15,678 nucleotides of DNA, taken from NCBI GenBank assembly GCA_002482415.1, contig DLFY01000329.1:16042-31719 (forward strand). The letters are read 5' to 3'. The notes beneath the pieces were generated by a model. It made no database searches. It was not told the origin of the DNA and was given only the letters and a program-made list of their open reading frames with translations. The position numbers and the translations under genes are program-made. Shown here piece by piece: positions 14,525 through 15,678 of this stretch. How positions within the stretch are numbered: the stretch's first letter is position 1; each line of letters opens with the position of its first letter. Source of the stretch: Phycisphaerales bacterium UBA7708 (GTDB lineage Bacteria; Planctomycetota; Phycisphaerae; Sedimentisphaerales; Anaerohalosphaeraceae).

Positions 14525-15678
14525 ATGTCAAACGTACTTCTTGCTGAAATGACGGCTAATCCGGCGCTGGGAATTGTCATATTTACGCTGGGCGGCCTGG
14601 CCGGGGCGGTGTTTTATCTGCCGTTCAAAAAAGTGAAAAACTGGGCATGGGAAAGCTATTGGGCGGTCTATGCCCTGTTTGCCCTGCTGATTGTGCCGGG
14701 TGTGCTGATGCTGGCCACAGCCCCCAATGCACTGGCGGTGTTGAAAACAACTCCGATGAATATTCTCGGTTATATCTGCCTGTGCGGTGCGGCCTGGGGA
14801 ATTGGCGGCCTGACGTGGGGATTGATGATTCGGTATCTGGGCGTGGGACTTGGTCTGGCACTGGGATGCGGTTTGTGTTCGGCAGCCGGGACGATCATCC
14901 CCAAGATCATCAATAAGGAAATCGGTTTATTGTTCGAGCCGGGTGCCGGTATTACATCTTTCATCGGCGTGCTGGTTTCGATTGCCGGTATTGTATTTGT
15001 CGGTATGGCCGGGATGAGCAAGGAAAATGAACTGCCGGAAGAAGAAAAGAAGAAGGCTGTCGCCGAATTCAATTTCAAAAAAGGCATTCTGGTTGTTTTG
15101 TTTTCCGGCCTGATGAGCGCCTCGCTGAATTTCGGTTTGCAGGGTGGTCCGGATATCGAATTAAAAGCACAGTACGGTTCTGCATCGATGCTCGTTAAGG
15201 GGGATGAAAAAGCTGTGCCGCAGGATATGGTCGGCGCAGCCGGTGCAGTCTACGACAAGGATAAAGGTTTCTGGCTTCTGCCCAAAGCGGCGGCCGGGGA
15301 AACATTGACAAGCCGGACATGGCGCGGAATTCCCGTTCTGGTCGTAGCTTTGCTGGGTGGTTTTGCAGTGAATTTTCTGTGGTGTCTGTTCCTGAATTTC
15401 AAGAATAAGACCACCGCGGATTATACCAAAAAGGATGCCCCCATAGCGGGCAATTTCCTGTTTGCCGCCATTGCGGGTGCCATTTGGTGTTCACAGTTTA
15501 TCTGCTTTAAAACCGGTGAACCGGCCATGGGGCCGACGGCTTATGTCGGCTGGTCGGTACTGATGGCCAGTGCGATTCTGTTCAGTTCCCTTCTGGGCGT
15601 GATGCTTGGCGAATGGAAGGGCACCAGCAGTAAAACGCGTTCGCTGCTGGTTGTCGGGCTGCTTCTGCTGGTTGCATC
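14525..15678 (+). CDS. rhaT: L-rhamnose/H+ symporter, 3' end outside window
   Basis: The ATG at 14525 has AAGGAG six bases upstream and follows rhaA by 24 bases. 384 residues are visible with no stop before the window edge. It matches the RhaT family: NPALGIVIFTLGGLAGAVFYLPFKKVKNW at the start (residues 12-40; basic pair after the first helix), the WGIGGLTWG segment (91-99), GTIIPKI, and the late MGPTAYVGWSVLMAS and LGVMLGEWKG motifs (335-366). RhaT is an inner-membrane sugar importer of the drug/metabolite transporter superfamily with about ten helices. The visible part already exceeds the 344 residues of E. coli RhaT because a hydrophilic loop of about 60 residues (208-267) lies between helices in the middle of the protein. 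It supplies L-rhamnose to RhaA; a kinase is expected downstream or elsewhere. Confidence 0.93.
   Translation, partial: MSNVLLAEMTANPALGIVIFTLGGLAGAVFYLPFKKVKNWAWESYWAVYALFALLIVPGVLMLATAPNALAVLKTTPMNILGYICLCGAAWGIGGLTWGLMIRYLGVGLGLALGCGLCSAAGTIIPKIINKEIGLLFEPGAGITSFIGVLVSIAGIVFVGMAGMSKENELPEEEKKKAVAEFNFKKGILVVLFSGLMSASLNFGLQGGPDIELKAQYGSASMLVKGDEKAVPQDMVGAAGAVYDKDKGFWLLPKAAAGETLTSRTWRGIPVLVVALLGGFAVNFLWCLFLNFKNKTTADYTKKDAPIAGNFLFAAIAGAIWCSQFICFKTGEPAMGPTAYVGWSVLMASAILFSSLLGVMLGEWKGTSSKTRSLLVVGLLLLVA

Overview
The window looks like a stretch of chromosome from a polysaccharide-degrading Planctomycete, most likely class Phycisphaerae (Sedimentisphaerales-like). This is an inference from gene content: tandem lamin-tail domains on a secreted protein, two exported formylglycine sulfatases, a surface protein ending in a one-repeat dockerin with a trailing Trp/Cys/Leu-Asp-Pro tail, and an L-rhamnose operon. 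Base composition is roughly balanced, with one strongly AT-rich intergenic stretch. No rRNA, tRNA, CRISPR array, transposase or phage gene was seen.

Layout. (1) Positions 3-1130: 3' end of a long secreted protein made of lamin-tail domains. (2) 1253-5689, + strand: a secreted lipoprotein of the endonuclease/exonuclease/phosphatase superfamily, then two S1 sulfatases with twin-arginine leaders, the second also a predicted lipoprotein. A short, 48/54-identical copy of the first sulfatase's 3' region overlaps the end of the second and looks like the remnant of a lost or recombined sulfatase gene. (3) 5911-9438, - strand: a probable two-gene operon. It starts with a 776-residue exported, low-complexity, Tyr/Trp-rich protein with a TPR-like tail and continues with a seven-bladed beta-propeller protein carrying a C-terminal dockerin repeat. 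(4) 9810-11884: a MarR-family regulator divergent from a MATE efflux pump, with repeated palindromic sites between them. (5) 12108-15678, + strand: rhamnose operon rhaD (standalone class II aldolase), rhaA (isomerase) and rhaT (H+ symporter, cut by the window end).

How the parts may work together. The sulfatases could strip sulfate from algal or mucin-like glycans outside the cytoplasm, and the rha genes import and break down L-rhamnose to dihydroxyacetone phosphate and L-lactaldehyde; a rhamnulokinase is expected but is not in the window. A link through a sulfated rhamnose polysaccharide such as ulvan is plausible but not shown, because unrelated genes lie between. The rha leader (11885-12107) is the most informative regulatory region: a good sigma-70-like promoter preceded by two exact 11-bp direct repeats 21 bp apart (the geometry used by AraC-family activators) and, upstream of these, a perfect 8-bp inverted repeat around a TATAAT box.

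I did not find a clearly new defence or mobile system. The least explained items are the 9438-5911 surface-protein operon and the rha control region.
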